The notes under the pieces were generated by a model that was given only the letters and a program-made list of their open reading frames with translations, was not told the DNA's origin and did no database searches. From a virus, in the IMG/VR virus record IMGVR_UViG_3300032242_000818, positions 1 through 64,000 of that record: a DNA stretch of 64,000 nt, one strand, 5' to 3'. This document shows positions 48,585 to 57,578 of this stretch, one piece after another (within the stretch, counting starts at the first letter, position 1; the number at the start of each line of letters is the position of its first letter). Made by a program: the position numbers and the translations under genes.

Positions 48585-49006
48585 AACTTGTTTTTAATAT
48601 GAGAACCATGGACTCGGACAGAAATTTGTCCATTATAATAGTCGTCAGATTCTAATACTTTTCTCCCGAATTGCTCTCGTGCTTCAACATACGAGCACTC
48701 AGCTTTTGATTTACAAAAAAATAAAATCTCTCGAGTAAAATTATCTTTACCCAGAGACTCTATATCTTTATTTAGTTCTAAACTTGAACCATAATATTCT
48801 AGCCAATCAGAGTCTATTTTAGACTTAATCTTCTTTCGTTTCTTAGTTCCGTTCTTTAACTTAACCATTTTATAAGAAGTTTTACTAAACTTGGATAACT
48901 TCTTACCGATATACATGCGACTGTTGGCTTTGTTCGTAATTAAATAAACAAAGCCAACGCAATCTTCAGGCAATTCTTCAACGATTTTATTATTAAATGT
49001 CCACAT
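48581..49006 (-). CDS. GIY-YIG-like endonuclease
   Basis: 141 aa. GFVYLITNKANSRMYIGKK is the GIY-YIG core, followed by WLEYYGSS and a Glu in ECSYVEAREQF. Probably a free-standing homing-type nuclease. Overlaps the next gene by 4 bases. Confidence 0.8.
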   Translation of the reverse strand: MWTFNNKIVEELPEDCVGFVYLITNKANSRMYIGKKLSKFSKTSYKMVKLKNGTKKRKKIKSKIDSDWLEYYGSSLELNKDIESLGKDNFTREILFFCKSKAECSYVEAREQFGRKVLESDDYYNGQISVRVHGSHIKNKL

Positions 49007-49016
49007 AGTGGACTAT

Positions 49017-49166
49017 TTATTCTTCTTCGTTAAGTTCCTCTTCTTCATAAATGTCAGCTGAACATAATGGACAGTAAACAATGTCTTCATACTTGAAGTC
49101 ATCACCTTTTACTGTAATCTTACCCTCAGCATCACAAGATAGACATTGAAACTGTTTTACTATCAT
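49017..49166 (-). CDS. Zinc-ribbon microprotein, 49 aa
   Basis: ATG 49166 to TAA 49017. CLSC and CPLC 22 residues apart, acidic C-terminus. ATGA overlap with nrdB. Similar small proteins are common in T4-like phages. Confidence 0.65.
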   Translation of the reverse strand: MIVKQFQCLSCDAEGKITVKGDDFKYEDIVYCPLCSADIYEEEELNEEE

Positions 49167-50155
49167 GCTGCTTTGCCCCATACTTCATTCCAAGAACCAG
49201 ATAATGCACCTTTAGCATAATCAGTTACACGATTCTCAAAGAAGTTTCCATGAACTGGTGCGTTGATCATTTCCTCAACCCATGGTAGTGGATTTCTTTT
49301 TACTTTGAAAATACCTTTCATGCCTAAAGAAATTAGGCGACGATCAGCAATGTAACGAATATATTTCTTAACATCTTCTGCTGATAAGTCGCGCATGTCG
49401 CCATTCTGATAACAGAGATCAATAAACTTATCTTCCAACTCTACCATCTTTTCAGCAATTGTATAGATTTTAGATTTTAAATCATCGTTCCAGATTTCAT
49501 TATTCTCTTTGATAAACTCTTTGAACAAACGAATCATATTCTCAGAGTGCATTGTTTCATCAACGATAGACCAAGTAACAATCTGCCCCATACCTTTCAT
49601 AATACCATGGCGAGGGAAATTAAGCAACATAATAAAAGAACTGAAGAGCTGCATACCTTCAGTAAATGCGCTAAACACAGCGATGTGAGTAGCAGTAGAC
49701 TCAAGAGTCCCATTGCGACTAGAAAGGTCAGTAACATAGTCATGCTTATCCCTCATTTCTTGATATTCGAGAAACTCATTATAAGTAGACTCAGGCATGC
49801 CGAGAGTTTCTATCAGATGTGAGTAAGCAGCAATATGTAGGGCTTCACGAGCAGCAAAACCCATAAGCATCATACGAATCTCAGGCTGAGGGAAATAAGG
49901 AAGATAGTTGTTAACATACCCACCAGCAACATCAATATCACCTTGTGTAAAGAATCTGAAAATGTTCGTAAGAAATTGTTTTTCTTCATTTGTTAATTTT
50001 TTCTTCCAATCTTTTACGTCTTCAGCCATTGGTACTTCAGAATGAAGCCAATGCGCTTGTTCGTGTTTCAACCATGCATCATATGCCCATGGATAGTTGA
50101 ATGGTTTAAAATAAGTGCGTTGATCGGTTAAATTGTTTTTTGTTTTAGTTATCAT
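49163..50155 (-). CDS. nrdB: Ribonucleotide reductase class Ia, beta subunit
   Basis: 330 aa. Di-iron ligands lie in AREALHIAAYSHL (ExxH, radical Tyr nearby) and IVDETMHSENM (E...ExxH). Makes deoxynucleotides with NrdA. An oxygenase gene lies between the two subunits. Confidence 0.94.
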   Translation of the reverse strand: MITKTKNNLTDQRTYFKPFNYPWAYDAWLKHEQAHWLHSEVPMAEDVKDWKKKLTNEEKQFLTNIFRFFTQGDIDVAGGYVNNYLPYFPQPEIRMMLMGFAAREALHIAAYSHLIETLGMPESTYNEFLEYQEMRDKHDYVTDLSSRNGTLESTATHIAVFSAFTEGMQLFSSFIMLLNFPRHGIMKGMGQIVTWSIVDETMHSENMIRLFKEFIKENNEIWNDDLKSKIYTIAEKMVELEDKFIDLCYQNGDMRDLSAEDVKKYIRYIADRRLISLGMKGIFKVKRNPLPWVEEMINAPVHGNFFENRVTDYAKGALSGSWNEVWGKAA

Positions 50156-50748
50156 AGTGGTTTCTCTTGTGGTTCTAAAAGAATTTCTTCTTCATCTGAA
50201 TCTTCTTTTATTTTAAATTTAAATGCAATACTAATTCGTTGGTCTCTACAATATACTGATGGTTCAATTGCGCAGTGTTTTACTCTTGAATTAAATAATA
50301 CAGCTGAATTTGTTTTTGGAAAAAATGTATTAGTTACTTTAGTTTCATCCTCATTTACAATATTTAAATTTCCACCATAATGTGGTTTCCAATTTCTATG
50401 TAAATAATAAACTACAGATCCCCATTCCCCATTAATTATAGTATCTTCAATATCTTTATGAATCCATGCTGTTTGTCCATGAGATTGACCATTACCATAT
50501 AAACGTCGGGTAACAATTTTATTATTTAAAAATAATTCAGTTTTAATTTTAAAAACTTGATGTATAAATCCAGCACCCCCTAGATCTTTATACCAAAATA
50601 ATCTTTCTGTTTTTAAACCTTCTTCATCAGAAGCAGCATGACCTTTCATTTCCCATTTGAATTTATCAAATTCTTCCCAAACTAATTCATATTCATCTAA
50701 TGTTAGGAATTCTTCCCAGTAATAGATTTGGTCAATCGTTTTAATCAT
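50152..50748 (-). CDS. Fe(II)/2OG oxygenase (prolyl-4-hydroxylase-like)
   Basis: 198 aa. H97-K-D99 (AWIHKDIED), H158 (VKHCAIEPS) and R171 (RISIAFKF). HYGGNLNIV is the P4H strand. It abuts nrdA (stop at 50749) and overlaps nrdB by 4 bases. Confidence 0.84.
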   Translation of the reverse strand: MIKTIDQIYYWEEFLTLDEYELVWEEFDKFKWEMKGHAASDEEGLKTERLFWYKDLGGAGFIHQVFKIKTELFLNNKIVTRRLYGNGQSHGQTAWIHKDIEDTIINGEWGSVVYYLHRNWKPHYGGNLNIVNEDETKVTNTFFPKTNSAVLFNSRVKHCAIEPSVYCRDQRISIAFKFKIKEDSDEEEILLEPQEKPL

Positions 50749-52584
50749 TTATCCCTCACACGCTAAACACGTATCAGCATCTCCTGTTAGTGCTTGTAGA
50801 TTAATTTCTTTAATGACCTCACGTTCAATACGCTTAGAAACTTTGTCAGCCTTAGCAATTTTATCAGAACGGCAGTAGTACATAGTCTTTAAACCTTGCT
50901 TCCATGCTTGAAAGTGAACAGCATGAATATACTTAATATGACTATCTGGTCTAAAGAAAACATTTAATGACTGCGCTTGGTCTACATATACTTGCCTGTC
51001 TGCGGCATGCTGGACGACCCAACGCTGGTCAATTTCCATAGAAGTCTTGAACACATCTTTTGTCCACTCTTCCATCCAATCGAGGTGTTGAACTGAACCA
51101 TCGTTCGCAATAATTGAACTCCAAATTTGTTGATATTCATCTTCGCCTTTCGGTGTTAATGGAGCACCTGAAGGTGAAAGATGCTTCATAATAACCTTGT
51201 CAAGATAACGATTCTTATTTAAGTGAGAACCCGATAGAGTGTCTTGGCGATAAGCATTGGCACGATAAGGTTCAATACTAGGACTAGTGTTGCCCATAAG
51301 AATGGAAGAAGAAGCATTGGGAGCAATAGCCATAAGATGACTAAACCTATTCCCAGTACCCACTGCATCAGGTGCTTCACCTCTTTCCAATCCAAGTTTT
51401 TTATTCGCTTCATCTAACTGTCCTCTGATGTGAGCAAAGATTTGTTTGTTACGTCCAACTGCTTGTGGAGATTCCCACGGTAACGAATTTCGTTGTAGAT
51501 AAGCATGCCAACCGAGAGCACCGATACCAATGCTTCGCTCGCGCATTGCAGAATACTTGGCTCGTTTGATTGTAGAAGGAGCCTTATCAATAAAATATTG
51601 CAGAACATTGTCAAGCATCTCTGCAACATCAGCAAGGAATAAAGACTCTTTCTTCCACTCATCATAGTACTCCAAGTTCAATGAAGATAAACAACAAACA
51701 GCAGTACGTTTCTCATTTGTTGGTAAAATAATTTCTGAACATAGATTAGATTGATGAACCTTCAAACCTTTATCTTTTAACCACTGAGGTAGTTTACGAT
51801 TTGATTCATCAATAAAGTGAATGTATGGTTCGCCAGTCATCATGCGCATTTCAAGAATACGTTGCCATAATTCTTTTGCTGAAACTGTTTCACGAACTTC
51901 ATTACTTGCTGGATCAATTAAATTCCATGAGTCATCAAAGTTTGGATCAATCATTGATTGTTCAATAATTTCCATAAATGCATCAGGAATATTAATACCA
52001 TGATGCATATTCAGACAACGCATGTTCTGGTCACCTGTTGGTTTTCTCATCTCCAAAAAATTAATGATATCGGGGTGAGAAATATCAAGATAAGCAGCGT
52101 AACTACCACGACGAGTGCGCCCTTGACGGTACGCCAAAGAAGAAGCGTCATACATTTTAAGGTGCGGCATAACGCCAGTAGACTTATCATCAGCAGACCT
52201 AATACCAAAACCAATGCCCACTCCACCCCCAAGCATAGATAACCAATTAGTTTCTGAGAGATTATCCACCAAACCTTCTGCAGTATCTTCAATGTAATTA
52301 AGGAAACATGATATAGGCATACCACGCTTACTGCGACCAAAAGAAAGAATGGGAGTAGAATAAGACAGCCAATGTTTACTGCTGTATTCGTATAATCGTT
52401 GCGCATGTTCAGGGTTACTCCCAAATGTACTTGAAACAAAAGCAAACCTTTCTTGTGGGCTTACTTCATCATCCTTCATATAACTTTCTTTTAATCTTAA
52501 CTTACCTAATTCGTCAAACAAACCATCACGAGAATAATCTACCGTTATGCCATGCACAATGTCATTCATATTTACTTGCCCCAT
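50749..52584 (-). CDS. nrdA: Ribonucleotide reductase class Ia, alpha subunit
   Basis: 611 aa, shorter than the roughly 750-aa E. coli and T4 enzymes; the N-terminal ATP-cone is missing, so dATP inhibition should be lost. NLCSEI, AVCCLSSLNLE, MKTMYYCRS and the C-terminal TCLACEG (C-x2-C) cysteines are present. Confidence 0.95.
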   Translation of the reverse strand: MGQVNMNDIVHGITVDYSRDGLFDELGKLRLKESYMKDDEVSPQERFAFVSSTFGSNPEHAQRLYEYSSKHWLSYSTPILSFGRSKRGMPISCFLNYIEDTAEGLVDNLSETNWLSMLGGGVGIGFGIRSADDKSTGVMPHLKMYDASSLAYRQGRTRRGSYAAYLDISHPDIINFLEMRKPTGDQNMRCLNMHHGINIPDAFMEIIEQSMIDPNFDDSWNLIDPASNEVRETVSAKELWQRILEMRMMTGEPYIHFIDESNRKLPQWLKDKGLKVHQSNLCSEIILPTNEKRTAVCCLSSLNLEYYDEWKKESLFLADVAEMLDNVLQYFIDKAPSTIKRAKYSAMRERSIGIGALGWHAYLQRNSLPWESPQAVGRNKQIFAHIRGQLDEANKKLGLERGEAPDAVGTGNRFSHLMAIAPNASSSILMGNTSPSIEPYRANAYRQDTLSGSHLNKNRYLDKVIMKHLSPSGAPLTPKGEDEYQQIWSSIIANDGSVQHLDWMEEWTKDVFKTSMEIDQRWVVQHAADRQVYVDQAQSLNVFFRPDSHIKYIHAVHFQAWKQGLKTMYYCRSDKIAKADKVSKRIEREVIKEINLQALTGDADTCLACEG

Positions 52585-52590
52585 TTATTA

Positions 52591-53256
52591 TTATTTTGTT
52601 AATTCTTTTGCTAAAGGAAATACTTCAGCAATAACCTTTGCGCACTCACGTGCGACTTCTTGGTGTTCTTTTTGTGTACCATTTGCAGAACGGAGTTCAA
52701 TAAAATGAATCCAGCTACGCAATGTACCATTCATATATAAGCGAGAAACAGTAAGTCCTTCTGGTAGAACTGCTCTTGCTTGCTCTTTAGCAATGCCATT
52801 TTGTATTGCCCAATTATATGCTTCTTGGGCTTCATTGATAACACGCTTTTGTCTTTCTTCCCACCATGCTGCCAATGCTAGATTTGTATTCTCAACACTA
52901 TTTTGACGATTCTTCGTATCTTGAAGTCGGGCTTCTCTAAGAACGAAAGATAAGTCTTTTGTTGGATCAGCATATCGCTGGCTAAATTCCTGGAATGAAA
53001 AAGAACGATGACGTAATATTTGTCTTGCTATATCGCGAGTAGTTTCAATTTCTAAGCAAGCACTAACCATCTCTAGAGGTGACCAGTGTTGATGCTTAAT
53101 TAAATATTTAATTAACTTCTCTGATGTATCTGTGTTGAACTGGTTGCTTGGATTGCTCACACGTGCACAGAACGCAACTAACTCCTGTACATCTACTAAA
53201 CCCTCTTGAAACATTTTATCATCAGGTTTACTATAACTAATCATTCTAACATTCAT
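52591..53256 (-). CDS. thyX: Flavin-dependent thymidylate synthase
   Basis: 221 aa from ATG 53256. ThyX signature RHRSFSFQEFSQRY, preceded by HWSPLEM and followed by the C-terminal SWIHFIELR block. Makes dTMP from dUMP without DHFR. Confidence 0.95.
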   Translation of the reverse strand: MNVRMISYSKPDDKMFQEGLVDVQELVAFCARVSNPSNQFNTDTSEKLIKYLIKHQHWSPLEMVSACLEIETTRDIARQILRHRSFSFQEFSQRYADPTKDLSFVLREARLQDTKNRQNSVENTNLALAAWWEERQKRVINEAQEAYNWAIQNGIAKEQARAVLPEGLTVSRLYMNGTLRSWIHFIELRSANGTQKEHQEVARECAKVIAEVFPLAKELTK

Positions 53257-54284
53257 ATTTTTTTCCAAGTACTATATTTCAATTTTGCTTCAATTCCTTT
53301 GAAGGTATTTGTATTTATCGTATTGACAATCTCATCTACCGTCATATTACCATATAAAATCATATCATTAATATCTTTCTGTTGTATATGATCAGGAAAC
53401 ATACAAACGCTGTAACCAGCATTAATATTTTTTTCAAGAAACTTAGTTATCTCTCGGCTTCTTGGTTCATTATCCATTACAATTGTTGCGTTAGCCAACA
53501 ACTGCCTAATAGTAGGAGTATCGAAACTTGCTCCAGAAACTGCGATAGCATTAGGTAAGAATAACGAGTCAATCGGTCCTTCCACAACAAGTATTCGCTT
53601 ATTAAAATCAACTCTATCGAGCCCATAAATTTTCTCCTGTGTTTCGTCAACCTTAATTGTATAATACTTAGGTTCTTCTGTGCCATATGCTCTGCCCTGA
53701 AAAGCAAAACATTTACCTGCTGGTGTAAAGAATGGTATTATCATTCTTGGGTGTTCATCTTTAATTGGCTCTTGGAATTTAGCAGTAACTGAATTAGTAA
53801 ATGCTTTAAACTTTGGAGCAAAATACAAAAGATGCCATTTATCTCTTGGTATCTTTCTATTAATAAGATACTCAACAGCAGGATGTGTTAGTGGTAGTTT
53901 ATCTAAACGAGACAAACTAGAAAGGATATCATCCTCTAATAATTCTACAGTGGGAGTTTCTAAGATGACGCTTGTTTTCTTAACGTCTTTGTGATCAGTG
54001 TATTTTGAAGCACCTGCTTTATAGCGTTCCAAAACATATTCATCATAAAGCATTGGATCAACATACTTGATAAGATTACCAATGTTGCTACCATAACCAC
54101 AATTGTGGCATTTGACCAATAGATCTTGTTCACGTGGATAAATGTAACCACGTGCTTTCAATTTATTCTTCGAAGAATCTCCACAAACTGGACACGAGAA
54201 GTTCCAAGTATTGTCTTTCTTTTCTTTGAAGTTCCTTAGACGAGTGCCAAGGATTTTTGCGTATTTGTTGTCAATATAGAGCAT
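53253..54284 (-). CDS. DNA primase, T4 gp61-like
   Basis: 343 aa. N-terminal zinc ribbon (CPVCGDSSKN ... CHNCGYG) and a Toprim-like core (RILVVEGPIDSLFLPNAIAV; VMDNEPRS). ATG 54284 lies 8 bases after a TATAAT, so the primase mRNA is predicted to be leaderless. Confidence 0.9.
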   Translation of the reverse strand: MLYIDNKYAKILGTRLRNFKEKKDNTWNFSCPVCGDSSKNKLKARGYIYPREQDLLVKCHNCGYGSNIGNLIKYVDPMLYDEYVLERYKAGASKYTDHKDVKKTSVILETPTVELLEDDILSSLSRLDKLPLTHPAVEYLINRKIPRDKWHLLYFAPKFKAFTNSVTAKFQEPIKDEHPRMIIPFFTPAGKCFAFQGRAYGTEEPKYYTIKVDETQEKIYGLDRVDFNKRILVVEGPIDSLFLPNAIAVSGASFDTPTIRQLLANATIVMDNEPRSREITKFLEKNINAGYSVCMFPDHIQQKDINDMILYGNMTVDEIVNTINTNTFKGIEAKLKYSTWKKI

Positions 54285-54292
54285 ATAGAGTA

Positions 54293-54321
54293 ATTATACC
54301 CCATATACTCTTGCAAAGCAA
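54293..54321 (-). promoter_or_regulatory. Early promoter of the primase-nrd operon (predicted leaderless)
   Basis: TTGCTT (54316-54321), 17 bases, TATAAT (54293-54298). Confidence 0.65.
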
Positions 54322-54324
54322 ACT

Positions 54325-54648
54325 TTATTTAAAAAACTTATCTAATAAATTTATATGAGAGATTAGATATCCAACTGCAATTGCGCCACCAACAATCATC
54401 CATTTCCAGCGTTCAAGTAAATCTACACGATCTTTAATTGCATCAATTTTCTTTGACATTGCAACATGCTGTTCTTCATCGCTTCTAGCAAGGTCATCAA
54501 TCTTACGATCAATATGATCAGTAATCTCACGAGTAGTTGTTGTCACACGAGAGTGCAACTCTTTGATATCCTGCTTTACAGCAGCAACATCTTCTTTGAT
54601 GCCTTCTACTTGTGCTTCCATTTTGGCGATTCTCTCTGGCAATTCCAT
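54325..54648 (-). CDS. XhlA-like holin-type protein
   Basis: 107 aa. N-terminal coiled coil (ERIAKMEAQVEGIKEDVAAV onward) and one C-terminal helix (WKWMIVGGAIAVGYLIS), the XhlA layout. It sits next to the spanin genes, so a role in lysis is likely. Confidence 0.65.
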   Translation of the reverse strand: MELPERIAKMEAQVEGIKEDVAAVKQDIKELHSRVTTTTREITDHIDRKIDDLARSDEEQHVAMSKKIDAIKDRVDLLERWKWMIVGGAIAVGYLISHINLLDKFFK

Positions 54649-54652
54649 ACGA

Positions 54653-55243
54653 TTACTTGTTGTATATTGATTGTTGAGTTCTAATCCACTCTTGTAGAGA
54701 CTTTAATTGTTCTGCTACTTTATAGTAGGTTGTGTAGTTTTCTGTGACTGTTGTGGCAACGCCAGAGAGTTTAACTTCGGAGGTTCCTGCATCAACGCTT
54801 CTGGTGGAGTCGGGAACTTCATTGCGACTGGCACTGTCGTGGAGCACGACGAAACCATTAGGCACAGGACACTTAGCGTCAGCATCTTGGCTAATATACT
54901 TTGGAATTTCTTTGATGATTGCATCACCCTTCTCCTTAACAACTTCAACTTTAGTTATGTACTTCGTTACTACTTTCGTAGACGCTTCAGCAGATGCAGC
55001 ATCTTTTTTTGCCATTTCTAATTTGACTTCGGCAACTTTGGCTTCCCATTTCTCTTGATTGGAAATCCCGCCTTCCATATAAAAACCAAATATAATTAAA
55101 ACAACTCCAATTATATTTATTGGTATATTATATGTTCCAATAAAAGGGATTTGTCCAAAAGCAATTGCACCAACTGTTAATAGAATACCAACAATGGCAA
55201 TAATATGAAAAATAAAATCAGGAACAAAATTTAATAGAAACAT
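54653..55243 (-). CDS. Rz: Inner-membrane spanin Rz-like
   Basis: 196 aa. Two N-terminal hydrophobic segments, a long helical periplasmic part (WEAKVAEVKLEMAKK), then KCPVPNGFVVLHDSA and NYTTYYKVAEQLKSLQEWI, blocks shared by phage Rz-like proteins. Contains the Rz1 gene in another frame. Confidence 0.75.
   Translation of the reverse strand: MFLLNFVPDFIFHIIAIVGILLTVGAIAFGQIPFIGTYNIPINIIGVVLIIFGFYMEGGISNQEKWEAKVAEVKLEMAKKDAASAEASTKVVTKYITKVEVVKEKGDAIIKEIPKYISQDADAKCPVPNGFVVLHDSASRNEVPDSTRSVDAGTSEVKLSGVATTVTENYTTYYKVAEQLKSLQEWIRTQQSIYNK
54715..54924 (-). CDS. Rz1: Outer-membrane lipoprotein spanin Rz1, nested in Rz
   Basis: 69 aa from ATG 54924 with AAGGAG 7 bases upstream. Lipoprotein signal with lipobox VSSC, then the Pro-rich mature part (KFPTPPEALMQEPPKL). 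Fully inside Rz in another frame, the lambda-type arrangement. Confidence 0.82.
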   Translation of the reverse strand: MQSSKKFQSILAKMLTLSVLCLMVSSCSTTVPVAMKFPTPPEALMQEPPKLNSLALPQQSQKTTQPTIK

Positions 55244-55782
55244 TATGTAATCTCTTTAACTGCCAGTGGTTTACGTCTTGCCATTCCAAAGATAGGTTTG
55301 TTCTTGCTCTTTGGATAAATCTTTGGCTCCTGTGTTGCAACTGGACCAGATGTATTATTAGTTGGAGCACCACCTACTGCACCAACACCCATTCCATCTT
55401 CTCGTAAGAAACGACCAACTAGAATTTCTTCTTCAACTAAATGGATATTTGTTTCCATTAGTTTTTTAAATCTTTCTTCTAACTGAGAAGTAGTTTTCGA
55501 ACCACTCTGATAATTTTCTCTGATTAACCAAATAGCAGCAGCCATACTCTTTAGTCTATTCTCACCACCAAATCTATTAATAAGTTTCTTAAGATTAAAT
55601 ACTAAACGATGTAGATAACTAAATGCGTTACGTTCCGCATCTGTGCTAAATTGGTTAGACTTTCTTAATACGTTGCCGTGCTGGTCTATAATACCAAGTT
55701 TAAATGCCTCGGTATCAGTAAAGTTAGTAACTAACATTCTAAGAACTTTAAATGCTATTACGTTGTCTATAACACGGCTCAT
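55243..55782 (-). CDS. Conserved phage protein, probably structural
   Basis: 179 aa. VLRMLVTNFTDTEAFKLGII and KKLINRFGGENRLKSMAAAI are helical blocks I recall from T4-like phages. Pro-rich basic tail. Abuts the next gene. Function unknown. Confidence 0.7.
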   Translation of the reverse strand: MSRVIDNVIAFKVLRMLVTNFTDTEAFKLGIIDQHGNVLRKSNQFSTDAERNAFSYLHRLVFNLKKLINRFGGENRLKSMAAAIWLIRENYQSGSKTTSQLEERFKKLMETNIHLVEEEILVGRFLREDGMGVGAVGGAPTNNTSGPVATQEPKIYPKSKNKPIFGMARRKPLAVKEIT

Positions 55783-56159
55783 TAAATTTTCCTTAGTGTG
55801 GAGATAACTCTCTCATCTAAAACTGTTTCTGATAATATAATTCCATAATCTGTTATAACTTCTGGCATCCGATCAAGATATACTAAAAATGTTATAAGGA
55901 TATCCCAACATTCTTCATCTACTTTATAAAAAAGCATCTTGGTAGTTGCATCACCAAACAGATTATAAAGAACGATTATATGATTGAGTATTAGTCTTTC
56001 TTTTAAATCGCCATTGTTTTTATACCTAGAGATTAATTTCTTAAGATATAAAAACTTTTTTAAATCATCTTCGAATTCTGATAAACTATAACACTGCGTA
56101 TTATCGTAGTGATGCATTGCATAGATTAGAAAATTCGCTTCATTTAACTTTTCATTCAT
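55782..56159 (-). CDS. Conserved phage protein
   Basis: 125 aa, helical (NEANFLIYAMHHYDNTQCYS). Shared by several T4-like phages next to the same neighbour as I recall. Function unknown. Confidence 0.68.
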   Translation of the reverse strand: MNEKLNEANFLIYAMHHYDNTQCYSLSEFEDDLKKFLYLKKLISRYKNNGDLKERLILNHIIVLYNLFGDATTKMLFYKVDEECWDILITFLVYLDRMPEVITDYGIILSETVLDERVISTLRKI

Positions 56160-56182
56160 ACCACATCATATCTCTCAAACGA

Positions 56183-56203
56183 ATGGGGGAACAATTCCCC
56201 CAT
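56183..56203 (-). terminator. Hairpin terminator after the Ig-like structural gene
   Basis: 9-bp stem ATGGGGGAA/TTCCCCCAT with a 3-base loop, directly after the stop of the 56220 gene. Confidence 0.7.
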
Positions 56204-56219
56204 CATACATAACTACTTA

Positions 56220-57029
56220 TTAAGCGTAAACTAGAGTTGCAGCTGTAGAAGTTACAGTTGTGTAGCCAGTTGCGCTAACTTGACAACGGAACTGATAGTT
56301 GTTGTAAGTTGCTTTAACAGCAGAAGTTAGAGTCAATGTAGCAGTTGTGTTACCTGAGTAGACACCACCTGATGCGTTAGCCCAAGTAGATCCGCTATTT
56401 GTAGAAACTTGCCAGTTGTAAGATAGAGACGCTGTTGGAGACGCAGTTGCGGCAACAGTGAATGTACCAGTGTAAGTAGCTGCAGCACCAGATACGTTAG
56501 CAGGGTTAGTACCGATAGTGATAGTACCATCTGGTAGGATTGAGTCATCGGCTTGGTCGCCAGTAATAGAATTATTAGCAACTAGAACTTCAGATTTGTT
56601 ACGTACGTTACCTTGAGCATCAGTATAGCTGTGGTAGCGAACCCAACCAGCATGAGCAATACCTTTTGCTTTGGCTTCAGTTTGTGCTTCTTCAGTAGAG
56701 TCAACACCGTAAATCTTGCTTGAGTTACCCATGATAGAAATACTATCAGTAGATCCGTGAGCAACGTATACTGGTTTCTCAGATAAAGTATATGATTGAG
56801 CAGAACAAGTAGTAACTGCTCCGTTACCATTGTTAGTACCCATAATTACTTTAGCAACAGTATTGCTAGTAATAGATACGATTTGATATTCTACGCTATT
56901 TGCTTTGATAGTATTACCGATTGCAGCTTCTGTAGTGAACAGAGTGCTAGAACCAGTAACTACGCCTGCAGCATCGATGCTAACTGTACCAGTAGCAGAC
57001 TTGCTGTCTTTGTTTCCCCATAGTGCCAT
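56220..57029 (-). CDS. Virion structural protein with Ig-like domain
   Basis: 269 aa. The MALWGNKDSKSATGT start is typical of a T4-like structural family. The C-terminal 90 residues form an Ig-like domain (SYNWQVSTNSGSTWANASG ... YQFRCQVSATG). Likely surface decoration or tail/neck. A late promoter lies 29 bases upstream and a terminator follows, so it is a monocistronic late unit. Confidence 0.78.
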   Translation of the reverse strand: MALWGNKDSKSATGTVSIDAAGVVTGSSTLFTTEAAIGNTIKANSVEYQIVSITSNTVAKVIMGTNNGNGAVTTCSAQSYTLSEKPVYVAHGSTDSISIMGNSSKIYGVDSTEEAQTEAKAKGIAHAGWVRYHSYTDAQGNVRNKSEVLVANNSITGDQADDSILPDGTITIGTNPANVSGAAATYTGTFTVAATASPTASLSYNWQVSTNSGSTWANASGGVYSGNTTATLTLTSAVKATYNNYQFRCQVSATGYTTVTSTAATLVYA

Positions 57030-57056
57030 TTTGATTCTCCTTGAATTTGGACTTGT

Positions 57057-57578
57057 TTATTTATAAGTTGCGCCAGCTGACTTCAGCTTGGACATAGTTG
57101 CACGTGGTTTATATACGCCAGCACCTGCACCAGCCTTACGACCTGCTTTTTCTGGTTTCTTCATGTCTTTCTTAGTCTCAAATGCGCCTTCTGGATCCTC
57201 ATAATCAGCTCCATAAGATTTACCTTTGATCATACGTGAAGGAACATCTGCCATTTTAATTTCATCAATTTGAAGTTCTTCATTCATTGATTTACACTGG
57301 CTTTTAACCTTAGCATCGCCATGATAAGCATGAACTACTTTATGACCATTCTTAGTTTGTTTAACAGAATAGTTGCCATCATTATGTTTTTGTTTTAATG
57401 CAGAAGCAACAGCCTTTGCCTTATCAGCATCTGCATAAGTAGACTCATCTAATTCTTCAGTTTCTTCTTTGAGTTTACCTTCACGCTTTTCTGCTTTTAA
57501 TTCTGCAGCAAGAAGCCATGCTGGTTTCTTTTTAGAAGCCTCACTTAATGATTGTAAAAAGTCTTTATATGATTTCAT
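57057..57578 (-). CDS. In-frame internal product of the giant protein gene (candidate)
   Basis: ATG 57578 is preceded by AGAGGGAACT, a strong SD. The product would be 173 aa, start MKSYKDFLQSLSE|A, which matches the T4 capsid-targeting peptide and its L-x-E|A cleavage rule. It may be made both separately and as part of the 1141-aa form. Confidence 0.45.
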   Translation of the reverse strand: MKSYKDFLQSLSEASKKKPAWLLAAELKAEKREGKLKEETEELDESTYADADKAKAVASALKQKHNDGNYSVKQTKNGHKVVHAYHGDAKVKSQCKSMNEELQIDEIKMADVPSRMIKGKSYGADYEDPEGAFETKKDMKKPEKAGRKAGAGAGVYKPRATMSKLKSAGATYK

